64,000 bases of DNA from Actinocatenispora sp963815125 (lineage in GTDB: Bacteria > Actinomycetota > Actinomycetes > Mycobacteriales > Micromonosporaceae), in assembly GCA_963815125.1 (NCBI GenBank), contig CAWFFM010000002.1, positions 1,426,001-1,490,000 on the forward strand, given 5' to 3'. The first letter of the stretch is position 1. Every line of letters starts with the position of its first letter. The position numbers and the translations under genes were made by a program. Under the pieces are notes generated by a model that was given only the letters and a program-made list of their open reading frames with translations, had not been told where the DNA came from and ran no database searches. Of this stretch, positions 17,642 to 25,643 are shown piece after piece.

Positions 17642-17781
17642 CGTCGCTCGACTGGCCCCTTGTACTCGGATGATGATGCTCGGGGTGATGACCTCGACCC
17701 GGAGGGCCGACGTGCCAGGCTACCCGAGCCGGGCGGGCAGCGTCGAACCGCCGGCTACCGGCCCGGCGGTCGTCGAACCGG

Positions 17782-18285
17782 TCAGGACGGGAACGCCTGC
17801 ATCTCGTCGTCCTCGTCGGGAGCGAACGAGCCGATCTCCCGCAACGCGTGCATCTTGTCCCTACCGCGCTCGATGGTGGTCAGCGACTTGTGCAGCAGCC
17901 GTTCGAAGTTGCCCAGGGTGGTGTCGACGTATTCCTCGCATTCCTCCCGCAGCCGTTGTGTCTCGTCCCGGGCCTCCCCGACGATCCGGTTCGCCTCGTG
18001 CTCCGCGGACACCGTGACCTCGTTCGCCGAGACCAGACGGGCATGCTCGGCCTCACCCTCGGTGATGATCCGTTCGGCCTCCCGCTGTCCGGCGGCGATG
18101 ATCTTGTCCCGCTCCTCCAGCAGGGCCTGCGCCCTCCGTAGCTCACCGGGCAGCTCACCGCGCAGGTCGTCCAGCATGGCGATCATCTCGCCCCGGTCGA
18201 CCATGCAGTTACGCGACGACATGGGGACCGAACGGGCCCCCTCGACAAAGGACATGATCTCGTCAATGCGTTCGAGCGGATCCAA
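17782..18285 (-). CDS. sepIVA: SepIVA-like DivIVA-domain septation protein (short form)
   Basis: Coiled-coil cell division protein similar to M. tuberculosis Rv2927c (SepIVA). Recognisable parts are the N-terminal LERIDEIMSFVEGARSVPM with a following block around MIAMLDDLRGELPGEL, and the C-terminal coil EHARLVSANEVTVSAEHEAN through LREECEEYVDTTLGNFE. The TTG start at 18285 is chosen because AAGGGA precedes it and the conserved LDPLERIDE begins there; GTG 18315 is the alternative. At 167 residues it is clearly shorter than the mycobacterial protein (about 245 from memory), lacking much of the middle coil. Position next to yceD matches mycobacterial order. Confidence 0.83.
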   Translation of the reverse strand: MDPLERIDEIMSFVEGARSVPMSSRNCMVDRGEMIAMLDDLRGELPGELRRAQALLEERDKIIAAGQREAERIITEGEAEHARLVSANEVTVSAEHEANRIVGEARDETQRLREECEEYVDTTLGNFERLLHKSLTTIERGRDKMHALREIGSFAPDEDDEMQAFPS

Positions 18286-18357
18286 CCTGCGTCCCTTCCC
18301 CTCTGACAGGGGCACGCCCCGCCAGCCCAGCTCGCTCCGCCGCCCGGTTCGGGGCGG

Positions 18358-18843
18358 TCAGTCACCCTGCGCGGCCAGCCTCTCGGTGAGCCGGCGCGCC
18401 ACGATGTCGGGTACGTGTGGCGACACGTCCCCGCCCCACTTCGCGACATCCTTGATCAGACTTGACGACAGGAATGAGTAAAGCGGGTTGGTGGCCATGA
18501 AGAGGGTTTCCACGCCGGCCAGCCCCAGGTTCATCTGAGACTGCTGCAACTCGTAGTCGAAGTCGGTGACCGCGCGCAGGCCCTTGACGATCACCGAGAT
18601 GTCATGGGTCCGGCAGTAGTCCACCGTGAGGCCCTCGAACGAATCGACCGAGACGTTCGGGTACTCGGCCGTCACCTCGCGGAGCATCTCGATGCGTTCC
18701 TGGATCGGAAACCAGCCGACCTTGCTCTGATTGACAAACACCGCCACGATGACATCGTCGTACAGTCCGGCCACCCGGCCGATGATGTCCAGATGTCCGT
18801 TGGTGACCGGATCGAAGGATCCTGGGCAGATCGCACGCCTCAT
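18358..18843 (-). CDS. coaD: Phosphopantetheine adenylyltransferase
   Basis: Penultimate step of coenzyme A synthesis: 4'-phosphopantetheine plus ATP to dephospho-CoA. MRRAICPGSFDPVTNGHLD contains the nucleotidyltransferase HxGH-type motif (NGH), and the C-terminal SFLSSSLIKDVAKWGGD is the KMSKS-equivalent. GLRAVTDFDYE and QMN are also family positions. Length 161 residues is exact for the family. The ATG at 18843 overlaps the rsmD stop by four bases (ATGA). Confidence 0.97.
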   Translation of the reverse strand: MRRAICPGSFDPVTNGHLDIIGRVAGLYDDVIVAVFVNQSKVGWFPIQERIEMLREVTAEYPNVSVDSFEGLTVDYCRTHDISVIVKGLRAVTDFDYELQQSQMNLGLAGVETLFMATNPLYSFLSSSLIKDVAKWGGDVSPHVPDIVARRLTERLAAQGD

Positions 18844-19400
18844 GACCGGCGACCGTACCAAAGGGTGGTCTCCCCGTAGCGTCGCGAACGGATGGGCGCG
18901 GTGCCCGGAACCCACTGCAACTCACCGGAACGGGTGGCGCGTTCGACCACCAGTACCGCGTCGTCGGCCAACCAGCCACCATCGACCAGCGTGGTCAGTA
19001 CCGCGGCCAGGCGGTCGTCGGCGAGTGCATACGGCGGATCGCAGAAGACCAGGTCGTACGGCTGCTCCGGCGGCTCGGCCAGCAGCCGCTCGACCGGGCC
19101 GGCGGCCAGCCGCACGCTGGCGGCCACGCCCAGAGCGGCGATGTTGCGGCGCAGTGCCGCGACCGCACGGGTGTCGGATTCGGCCAACAGGGCATGCACG
19201 CAACCCCGGGACAGCGCCTCGAAACCGATCGCGCCCGAGCCCGCGTACAGATCCGCCATCCGGGACCCGGGCAGGTCGACCAGCGCCCCCAGGGAGTTGA
19301 ACAGCGCCTCACGTACCCGGTCGGAGGTGGGTCGGGTGCCCCGGCCGGCCGGCACCACCAGCCGCCGCCCGCCCAGCTCCCCCGCCACGATCCGGGTCAC
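18840..19400 (-). CDS. rsmD: 16S rRNA (guanine(966)-N2)-methyltransferase RsmD
   Basis: SAM-dependent methyltransferase of the small ribosomal subunit. VTRIVAGELGGRRL is the standard N-terminus, TSDRVREALFNSLG follows, LYAGSGAIGFEALSRG is the SAM loop and LVFCDPPY is the catalytic D/NPPY motif. GTG start at 19400 is selected because it begins the conserved sequence. It is coupled to coaD by a four-base overlap, the usual rsmD-coaD pair. Confidence 0.96.
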   Translation of the reverse strand: MTRIVAGELGGRRLVVPAGRGTRPTSDRVREALFNSLGALVDLPGSRMADLYAGSGAIGFEALSRGCVHALLAESDTRAVAALRRNIAALGVAASVRLAAGPVERLLAEPPEQPYDLVFCDPPYALADDRLAAVLTTLVDGGWLADDAVLVVERATRSGELQWVPGTAPIRSRRYGETTLWYGRRS

Positions 19401-19512
19401 CGGCCCGCCCCGCCGGCTGGTCCCGCCACTGGTGTCACGGGCCGAGCGTACCGGGAGACCGGCCGGCGAACCCCAGCACGCCACGGGCCGGAGGTCGGCA
19501 GACAATGGCCCG

Positions 19513-20145
19513 GTGCGCTACGAGCCGGTGGATCCCCAGCGACTCACCAGGCTGCTGGTGGAACGCATCCACGCCGTCACCCGAACGCACCCCGTACGGG
19601 TACTGCTCGACGGCGCACCGCCGGCGCAGCCGGAGCAACTGGCCGGGCGGCTGGTGGCCCCGCTGCGGACGTTGGGTCGGGAGGTGGTCCGGGTCACCGC
19701 CGGTGACTTCCTGCGGCCCGCCTCCCTGCGGCTGGAGCACGGCCGCAACGACCCGGACGCCTACTACCAGAACTGGTTGGATGTCGCGGCGCTGCGCCGC
19801 GAGGTACTCGACCCGTTGGGGCCGGGCGGATCCGGTCGTTACCTGCCGAGCCTGTGGGATCCCGGTACGGACCGGGCCACCCGGGCGCCCTACCGCCGCG
19901 CGCCGGACTCGGCGGTGCTGCTGGTGGACGGACCACTGCTGCTGGGTCAGGGTCTACCGGCCGAACTGACCGTGCACCTGGACATGTCCCCCGGGGCCCT
20001 GCACCGCAAGCTCGGCGCGGACCAGCACTGGACGTTGCCGGCCTACCGGCGCTACAGCGCGGAGGTCGGGCCACGCGACATAGCAGACCTGGTGCTGCGC
20101 TACGACGACCCGCAACACCCGGCGCTGCGTACCGGACCGGACTGA
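19513..20145 (+). CDS. Uridine kinase-like protein with degenerate Walker A
   Basis: 210-residue protein resembling actinobacterial uridine kinase/nucleoside kinase-like proteins: VRVLLDGA then a second strand with VVRVTAGDFLRPASLRLEHGR, an aromatic DPDAYYQNWLDVAAL acceptor-type region, REVLDPLGPGGSGRY and SAVLLVDGPLLL at the Walker B place. The loop that should be GxxGxGKT reads DGAPPAQPEQLA, so the Lys and Ser/Thr that bind ATP phosphates are missing. Activity is therefore doubtful, or nucleotide binding is altered. GTG 19513 is the start by homology. It is divergent from rsmD and converges on recG. Confidence 0.7.
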   Translation: MRYEPVDPQRLTRLLVERIHAVTRTHPVRVLLDGAPPAQPEQLAGRLVAPLRTLGREVVRVTAGDFLRPASLRLEHGRNDPDAYYQNWLDVAALRREVLDPLGPGGSGRYLPSLWDPGTDRATRAPYRRAPDSAVLLVDGPLLLGQGLPAELTVHLDMSPGALHRKLGADQHWTLPAYRRYSAEVGPRDIADLVLRYDDPQHPALRTGPD

Positions 20146-20149
20146 CCGC

Positions 20150-22336
20150 TCAGCCCTTCTCCAGGAACTCCGCCCGGTCCTCGCTGACCAGGGCGGCCAC
20201 CGTGGCGGCGAGCAACGGGTGACGGGTCAGTTCGCGGTCCTCGTCGATCATCGTGCTCGCCTCGGCCCGTGCCTGCGTGATCAGGTCGGCATCGCGCAGC
20301 AGCGACAACAGCCGCAGGCTGGAGCGCCGGCCGGACTGGGTGGCGCCCAGTACGTCGCCTTCCCTACGCTGCTCCAGGTCCAGTTCGGCGAGCCGGAAGC
20401 CGTCGAGGGTCGAGGCCACCGCGGTCAACCGCTCGTGCGCAGGGCTCCCCGGTTCCGCCTCACTGACCAGTAGACACAGCCCCGGTGCCCGCCCCCGGCC
20501 GACCCGCCCACGCAGTTGATGAAGTTGGGAGACGCCGAACCGGTCGGCGTCCAGGATCACCATCGCGGTGGCATTGGGTACGTCGACGCCGACCTCGACG
20601 ACCGTGGTGGCCACCAGCACGTCCAGTTCCCCCGCCGCGAACCGGCGCATCACGGTGTCCTTCTCGTCGGCCGGCAGGCGGCCGTGCAACACACCCGTAC
20701 GCAGCCCGGCCAACGGCCCGTCCGTAAGCTCCGGCGCCACCTCGGTGACGGCCAGTGGAGGGCGACGCGACTCCTCGTCCCCGGTCGCGGTGCCGGCCTC
20801 GTCCTCGGGACCGGCGCCGATCCGGGGGCACACCACGTACGCCTGGTGGCCGGACCCGACCTCCTCCCGGACCCGGGCCCAGGTGCGGTCCATCCACCGG
20901 TCCCGGTCCCCGGGTACCACATGGCTGGCGATCGGGGACCGGCCGCGCGGCAGTTCGGTCAACGACGAGACGGTCAGGTCACCGAACACCGTCATCGCCA
21001 CCGTGCGCGGGATCGGCGTCGCCGTCATCACCAGGACGTGCGGCGGCTGATCGGCCTTGGTCCGCAGCGCGTCACGCTGCTCGACGCCGAACCGGTGCTG
21101 TTCGTCGACCACCACCAGCCCGAGGTCATGGAACTCGATCCCCTCGTAGAGCAGGGCGTGCGTGCCGATCACGATGCCGGCCCTACCCGTGGACAGGGCG
21201 GCCAGCGCCTCCCGGCGGGCAGCGGCGCCCAGCGACCCGGTCACCAGGGCCAGACTGGTCGCCTCCGGTGCGCTGTCCAACTGGCCGCCCCGACCCAACG
21301 GGCCCAGCAAGTCCCCCAGCCCTCGGTAGTGCTGCGCGGCGAGCACCTCGGTCGGGGCCAGCAGTACCGCCTGTCCACCCGCGTCCACCACCTGCAACAT
21401 CGCCCGCAAAGCGCACACCGTCTTGCCGCTGCCGACCTCGCCCTGCAGCAGTCGGTGCATCGGGTGGGCACCGGCCAGGTCCGCGGCGATCTCCTCGCCC
21501 ACCTGGCGCTGCCCGTCGGTGAGTTCGTACGGGAGGCTCTTGTCGAATGCGGAGAGCAGTCCTTCGTCGCGGGGCTCCCGGCGTACCGCCGGCCAGTCCG
21601 CAGCGCGCGCCTTGCGTTGTACCAGGGACAGCTGCACCGCGAACGCCTCGTCCCACTTCAGGCGGTGCCGGGCGATCGCGAGCGCCTGCTGGCTCTCCGG
21701 TCGGTGGATGTCGCGCAGTGCGGTGCCCAGGCCGACCAGCTTGCGGGACCGGCGCAGCGACGGGGGCAGCGGTTCGGGTGGTTCCTCGAGCATCTCCAGC
21801 ACCACCCGCACACAGCGGGCGATGACCCAGGTGGGCACCGACTGGGCCGCCGGATACACCGGGATCAGGGCACCAAGAAACTCCTCGATCTCTCCGGAGT
21901 CCTCCGCCGTGCCGGGATCGGCGAGCAACTGGTAGTCCGGGCCGTTGAGCTGCCGTTTGCCCCGGAACTCGGTGACCTTCCCGGCGAACAGCCCCCAGCG
22001 CCCGACGGTCAGCTGGTTCTGCCGCCATGCCTGGTTGAAGAAGGTCAGGCTCACGGTGTTACGGCCGTCTCCGACCGTGACCTCCAGCAATTTGCCGCGA
22101 CGCTGGCGCATGGGCCGTACGTTGACCCGCTGGACCTGGGCCATCACCGTGACCTGCTCGCCCACCTGCAACTGGGCCAGGTCGGTGTGCTCGCCGCGTT
22201 CGGCGTAGCGGCGCGGGAAGTGGTAGAGCAGGTCACCGACCGTATCCAGGTCGAGGGTCTCGTGCAGCGCCTTGGCGGTCTTGTCACCGACCGCGGCACG
22301 CAGCGGGGAGATCAACGTCAACGGACCGGGAGCCAT
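20150..22336 (-). CDS. recG: ATP-dependent DNA helicase RecG
   Basis: Branch-migration helicase for stalled forks and recombination intermediates, 728 residues. The N-terminal wedge/OB domain (YHFPRRYAERGEHTDL, VSLTFFNQAWR) is followed by helicase motifs: LLQGEVGSGKT (Walker A), LAPTEVLAAQH, VVVDEQHRFGVEQRD (DEQH box), VMTATPIPRT, and the C-terminal VATTVVEVGVDVPNA and QLRGRVGRG. Start ATG 22336 (MAPGPLTLISPL) precedes the first conserved block. The usual actinobacterial neighbour, a DAK2-domain kinase gene between rpmB and recG, is absent here. Confidence 0.97.
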   Translation of the reverse strand: MAPGPLTLISPLRAAVGDKTAKALHETLDLDTVGDLLYHFPRRYAERGEHTDLAQLQVGEQVTVMAQVQRVNVRPMRQRRGKLLEVTVGDGRNTVSLTFFNQAWRQNQLTVGRWGLFAGKVTEFRGKRQLNGPDYQLLADPGTAEDSGEIEEFLGALIPVYPAAQSVPTWVIARCVRVVLEMLEEPPEPLPPSLRRSRKLVGLGTALRDIHRPESQQALAIARHRLKWDEAFAVQLSLVQRKARAADWPAVRREPRDEGLLSAFDKSLPYELTDGQRQVGEEIAADLAGAHPMHRLLQGEVGSGKTVCALRAMLQVVDAGGQAVLLAPTEVLAAQHYRGLGDLLGPLGRGGQLDSAPEATSLALVTGSLGAAARREALAALSTGRAGIVIGTHALLYEGIEFHDLGLVVVDEQHRFGVEQRDALRTKADQPPHVLVMTATPIPRTVAMTVFGDLTVSSLTELPRGRSPIASHVVPGDRDRWMDRTWARVREEVGSGHQAYVVCPRIGAGPEDEAGTATGDEESRRPPLAVTEVAPELTDGPLAGLRTGVLHGRLPADEKDTVMRRFAAGELDVLVATTVVEVGVDVPNATAMVILDADRFGVSQLHQLRGRVGRGRAPGLCLLVSEAEPGSPAHERLTAVASTLDGFRLAELDLEQRREGDVLGATQSGRRSSLRLLSLLRDADLITQARAEASTMIDEDRELTRHPLLAATVAALVSEDRAEFLEKG

Positions 22337-22406
22337 GGCCTGAGCGTAGCGAGACGCTCCGACAGCCGGGCGGAGTGCGGGTATCCACACCGCCGCCCGG
22401 TCCGGC

Positions 22407-23438
22407 TCAGGCCCGGATGTTCAGTGATGCGGCTGCATCGGTCATGTCACTGATCTGATCGTTGTGGCCGTCCGGGACCGTGCCCCAGAACGCGCCGGCC
22501 TTCCCGCTGCCGGTGTCCAGGATGGCGATCACCACCGACTCGCCGCTGGCCACCGTCGATCCGCTGTAGGTGACGTGGTAGGCCCACAGCCAGGCCTTGT
22601 GCCCGTACTGGGTGAGTGCCTCGTCCTTGATCTTGGCGTCCTTCTTGGCGCCGTCGAAGTAGTAGTTCTTCAGGATCGAGTCGACCAGTTCACCCCGGAC
22701 CTTCTCCAGGTCCTCCGGTCCGGTGTAGCCGAAGTCGTCGGTCAGCTGTCCGATCTGGACGGCGGAGTAGTTGCTCGAACCCAGCGGGACGTACTGGCCG
22801 ACCGGGTGGTCGAACTCCTTGGCGGTGGAACCCGCCGGCACCCCGACCTGCCAGTCCGATCCGGTGATCTTGGTGAAGTACAGGCCGGAGTCGACGTCGA
22901 CGATCTTGTCGCCGTAGACGCCGTCGGAGTCCGGGCCGTCGGTGGGCGAAGGCGAGCCGCTCGGACTGGCGCTGGCCGAGTCGCTGGCCGAAGCCGACGG
23001 TCCCGGGGTGGGGTCACTGCCGTCCCTGGTCGCGACGATGACCACGGTGAAGATCACCGCGAGCACCGCGATCAGGCCCACCCCGCCCAGGATGAACGGC
23101 AGCGGCGAGCGGGATCCACCCGGCGGCGTCGGTTGCGGTCCCATCGGATAGCCGGGCGGGCCGCCCTGCTGGTAGGCGTGCCCGGCAGTCGGGTACGGCT
23201 GACCGGACTGCGGCTGCCCCGGGTAGGGCTGACCGGAGTACGGCTGGGCGGACTGCGGCGGACCGGAATACGGCTGGGCCGGTCCGGGGCCGGCATCGTA
23301 CTGCGGCGGACCGTAACCGGCCGACTGTCCGTAGCTCTGGTCGTAGGGCTCGATGTCGTAGCGGACCGGCTGCTGAGGTTCGTCAGGTCCGGGCCGGTCG
23401 GGCCAGCCCGGACCTGGCTGCTGCGGCGGATACGTCAC
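22407..23438 (-). CDS. Proline-rich single-pass membrane protein, paralogue 1
   Basis: About 343 residues. Residues 1-105 are low-complexity, rich in Pro, Gly, Gln and Tyr (QPYSGQPYPGQP-type repeats). One transmembrane helix follows (FILGGVGLIAVLAVIFTVVIV), then a Ser/Ala/Pro stalk, then a globular extracytoplasmic domain of about 180 residues (YGDKIVDVDSGLYFTKI to SDMTDAAASLNIRA). The globular domain is clearly paralogous to the next gene (shared KAWLWA-HV, VVIA-LD-G-GKA-AFWG-VP-GH). No known function. GTG 23438 (VTYPPQQPGPGW) is chosen by comparison with the paralogue; GTG 23441 is possible. No ribosome site is seen, and a TAnnnT box lies six bases upstream, suggesting a leaderless message. 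Confidence 0.85.
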   Translation of the reverse strand: MTYPPQQPGPGWPDRPGPDEPQQPVRYDIEPYDQSYGQSAGYGPPQYDAGPGPAQPYSGPPQSAQPYSGQPYPGQPQSGQPYPTAGHAYQQGGPPGYPMGPQPTPPGGSRSPLPFILGGVGLIAVLAVIFTVVIVATRDGSDPTPGPSASASDSASASPSGSPSPTDGPDSDGVYGDKIVDVDSGLYFTKITGSDWQVGVPAGSTAKEFDHPVGQYVPLGSSNYSAVQIGQLTDDFGYTGPEDLEKVRGELVDSILKNYYFDGAKKDAKIKDEALTQYGHKAWLWAYHVTYSGSTVASGESVVIAILDTGSGKAGAFWGTVPDGHNDQISDMTDAAASLNIRA

Positions 23439-23444
23439 CACAGC

Positions 23445-23450
23445 AGCGTA
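23445..23450 (-). promoter_or_regulatory. Predicted -10 box for paralogue 1
   Basis: TACGCT on the minus strand, separated by six bases from GTG 23438, with no Shine-Dalgarno sequence between. This spacing is what a leaderless actinobacterial transcript would show. A -35 box is not clear. Confidence 0.45.
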
Positions 23451-23485
23451 AATGGCGCTGCAAAACAGTTCTCCGCTGAGTCCAC

Positions 23486-24565
23486 TCAGGACTGGACGTT
23501 GAGGGTCCCGGCCGCCGCCATCATGTCCTTTTTGAGTGTGTCATGCCCGTTGGGTACCGAACCCCAGAAGGCTGCGGCCTTTCCGTTCCCGGCATCCAGC
23601 ACCGCGATCACCACGTACTCACCGGTGGCTGATCCGGCGCTGCTGGTGTAGTTGACATGGAACGCCCACAGCCAGGCCTTCCGGCCGTACTGGGTGAGCT
23701 TCTGATCGGTGTGCTTCTGCTTCGGGTCGACCTTGGCGCCGTGGCCGTAGTAGTTCTTCAGGATCGAGGTCGCCAGAGCGCTCTTGACGTCCTCGAGGTC
23801 ACTGGGCCCGGTGTAGTGGAAGTCCGAGCGCAGTTGGCCGATCTCGATGCAGGCGGACAGCCCACCGCTGAGGCTTACGGTCTGACCGACCGGGTTGAGC
23901 AGTTCAGACGCGGCGGGATTCACGGTGTCCTTCCAGTCACCGTCCCGCTTCTTGAAGAACCAGCCGGTCGCGGTGTCCACGATGTGATCGCCCTGCACGC
24001 CGTCGCCGGCAGCTGCCGGGGCGGACGGCGAGGCAGATGCCGACGGGCTGCCGCTCGGACTCGGCGAGCCACTGGTCGACGCCCGGTGGTTGCCGTCGTC
24101 CGTGGACCGGTTGACGAACACCACGACACCGACCACGACCGCCACCACGATCAGCAGCGCGACGCCGCCGAGCAGGAACGGCAGCGCCGAGCGCTTCTTC
24201 GGCGGAGGGCCGAACCTTCCACCCGGCTGGTACGGCGGCGGCCCGCTCATCGGTGCGCCGCTCATCGGTGCGCCACTCATCGGTGCACCGCTGGCCGGCG
24301 GCCCGCTCATCGGCGACTGCTGGAACTCCGGGCCGGGCTGCCCGTAGGACTGGCCGTACGGCTGTCCGTACGGCTGGGTGGGCTGGCCCCAGTTCTGCTG
24401 GCCCGGATCTGACTGGGGTTCGAGGCTGTACTGCTCGTAGCCGGAGGACTGCGGACCGGGGCCATGCGGGTCAGCGGCGGCGAACGGCGACTGCTCGGGA
24501 GGCTGGCCCGGCGTTGGCTGCTGTGGCGGCCAACCAGGTCCGGGCGGCTGCGGGGGGTAGCTCAC
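23486..24565 (-). CDS. Proline-rich single-pass membrane protein, paralogue 2
   Basis: About 359 residues with the same plan as its neighbour. A Pro/Gln/Gly-rich cytoplasmic part includes three tandem PMSGA units, a basic stop (PPKKRSALP) precedes one membrane helix (FLLGGVALLIVVAVVVGVVV), a Ser/Pro stalk follows, and the globular domain ends AFWGSVPNGHDTLKKDM. A single Cys in the globular domain (LSACIEIG) is not shared. Start GTG 24565 (VSYPPQPPGPGW) matches the paralogue start; no ribosome site, but a TAnnnT box seven bases upstream. Gene duplication is evident. The Pro-rich head resembles cytoplasmic tails of actinobacterial membrane proteins such as those with PASTA or DUF domains, but no family is recognised. 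Confidence 0.85.
   Translation of the reverse strand: MSYPPQPPGPGWPPQQPTPGQPPEQSPFAAADPHGPGPQSSGYEQYSLEPQSDPGQQNWGQPTQPYGQPYGQSYGQPGPEFQQSPMSGPPASGAPMSGAPMSGAPMSGPPPYQPGGRFGPPPKKRSALPFLLGGVALLIVVAVVVGVVVFVNRSTDDGNHRASTSGSPSPSGSPSASASPSAPAAAGDGVQGDHIVDTATGWFFKKRDGDWKDTVNPAASELLNPVGQTVSLSGGLSACIEIGQLRSDFHYTGPSDLEDVKSALATSILKNYYGHGAKVDPKQKHTDQKLTQYGRKAWLWAFHVNYTSSAGSATGEYVVIAVLDAGNGKAAAFWGSVPNGHDTLKKDMMAAAGTLNVQS
24244..24288 (-). repeat. Three 15-base tandem repeats encoding PMSGA
   Basis: The 15-base unit CCGCTCATCGGTGCG occurs three times in a row with one or two substitutions, inside the proline-rich segment of paralogue 2. In-frame units of this kind can vary in copy number by slippage. 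Confidence 0.8.
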
Positions 24566-24572
24566 GGTAGGC

Positions 24573-24578
24573 AGGGTA
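24573..24578 (-). promoter_or_regulatory. Predicted -10 box for paralogue 2
   Basis: TACCCT on the minus strand, seven bases before GTG 24565, with no Shine-Dalgarno sequence between. It mirrors the arrangement before paralogue 1 and supports a leaderless transcript. Confidence 0.45.
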
Positions 24579-24735
24579 AGCTGCAGCGGCCAAGGCTGAA
24601 CCCGCAGAGGTCCCGAAAAATGCGACGGGGCCACCGCAACGCACCTCGGTGTGGAACGCGACAGCGGGTCAGGTAGGCTTGCCAGGTTGCCCGGCAGTGC
24701 TCGGGCCTTCGACTTTCGACCCAGGAGAGCAACCC

Positions 24736-24924
24736 GTGGCTAGCGTGTGCGACGTCTGCGGCAAGGGACCCGGCTTCGGTCACAACGTGTCCCATTCGCA
24801 CCGGCGGACGAACCGTCGATGGAACCCCAACATCCAGACGGTGCGGACCGCTGTCGGCGGCTCCCGGCGTCGACTCAACGTGTGCACCTCGTGCCTGAAG
24901 GCCGGTAAGGTCGCCCGCGCCTGA
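24736..24924 (+). CDS. rpmB: 50S ribosomal protein L28
   Basis: Large-subunit ribosomal protein, 62 residues: MASVCDVCGKGPGFGHNVSH through NVCTSCLKAGKV. Two CxxC pairs make it the zinc-binding form. GTG 24736 follows CAGGAG at normal spacing. TAGGCT near 24674 may be the -10 box. It is divergent from paralogue 2 and followed by a strong terminator. Confidence 0.98.
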   Translation: MASVCDVCGKGPGFGHNVSHSHRRTNRRWNPNIQTVRTAVGGSRRRLNVCTSCLKAGKVARA

Positions 24925-24956
24925 GCGCCGGCCACCAGCCAGCAGGTTCCGCACGA

Positions 24957-24998
24957 CCGTCGACCAGACCGGCATCCACCGGCAGGTCGGCGGTTTTT
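24957..24998 (+). terminator. Rho-independent terminator after rpmB
   Basis: Imperfect GC-rich hairpin (CCG-t-CGACC-aga-CCGG paired with CCGG-ca-GGTCG-g-CGG) followed by TTTTT at 24994-24998, about 33 bases after the rpmB stop. Confidence 0.8.
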
Positions 24999-25020
24999 GT
25001 GCGCCCTGACCGTTTCGCGC

Positions 25021-25590
25021 CTAGTGGTCCGGTGGACATTCCACGGCCATCGGGTCACCAGCGCCCGCCGGGTCGGTAGTCAGATCCCGGCCATACGAGA
25101 CACAGTCGGCGGCGGCAGCGTAGAAGCCGTAGTTGGGCACCCGCCGGTAGCCGCACTTCTCGTACAGTGACAGCGCCTCCGGCTGCCGGGTACCGCACTC
25201 CAGGATGATCCGGTGCCGTCCGGCCCGCCGGGCGTCGTCCTCGATCGCCGACAGCAGGGCTCGCGCCACGCCGGTCCCCCGGGCCTGCGGCATGGTGTAC
25301 ATCCGTTTCAGCTCGGCCACCCCGGCGCCGTGCGAGCGCCAACCGCCGCAGCCGACCGCTGTCCCGCCCCGCCAAGCCACCAGGAACGCGCCGGCCGGTG
25401 GTTCGAACTCGGCAGGCTCGACCGGGGTCTCGTCGCCCTTCCCGCCGTAACGCTGGCCCAGGTCCGCCAACACCGCCCGGACCAACCGGCGGGCCACCGG
25501 CCCGGAGTAGGGGGATGGTGCGATCCGCAGCGCCGACGCGGCGTCCTGCGGATCCCGTGCAACGGCACTGAGAGTGGGTTCGCTGCTCAC
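25021..25590 (-). CDS. GNAT-family N-acetyltransferase
   Basis: 189-residue acetyltransferase. The acetyl-CoA loop is in MYTMPQARGTGVARALLSAIE (Q/RxxGxG/A), preceded by VAELKRMY and followed by LECGTRQPEALSLYEKCGYRR, the typical motif B. The approximately 45 N-terminal residues before it form the substrate arm. GTG start at 25590. It converges on rpmB and precedes thiL (on the same strand, upstream). The substrate is unknown. Confidence 0.88.
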   Translation of the reverse strand: MSSEPTLSAVARDPQDAASALRIAPSPYSGPVARRLVRAVLADLGQRYGGKGDETPVEPAEFEPPAGAFLVAWRGGTAVGCGGWRSHGAGVAELKRMYTMPQARGTGVARALLSAIEDDARRAGRHRIILECGTRQPEALSLYEKCGYRRVPNYGFYAAAADCVSYGRDLTTDPAGAGDPMAVECPPDH

Positions 25591-25643
25591 CCAGCAATCA
25601 GAGCAGCACCGGCCGGGATACCGGGAGCCGCTGTGAGCAAGAT

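Noticed and set aside
20516..22453. Plus-strand open frame opposite recG
   Set aside because: Antisense shadow of recG; no recognisable domain.
24244..24288. Short tandem repeats as a possible CRISPR
   Set aside because: Units are contiguous, 15 bases and in frame with a coding repeat; there are no spacers. No CRISPR array or cas gene was seen in the window.
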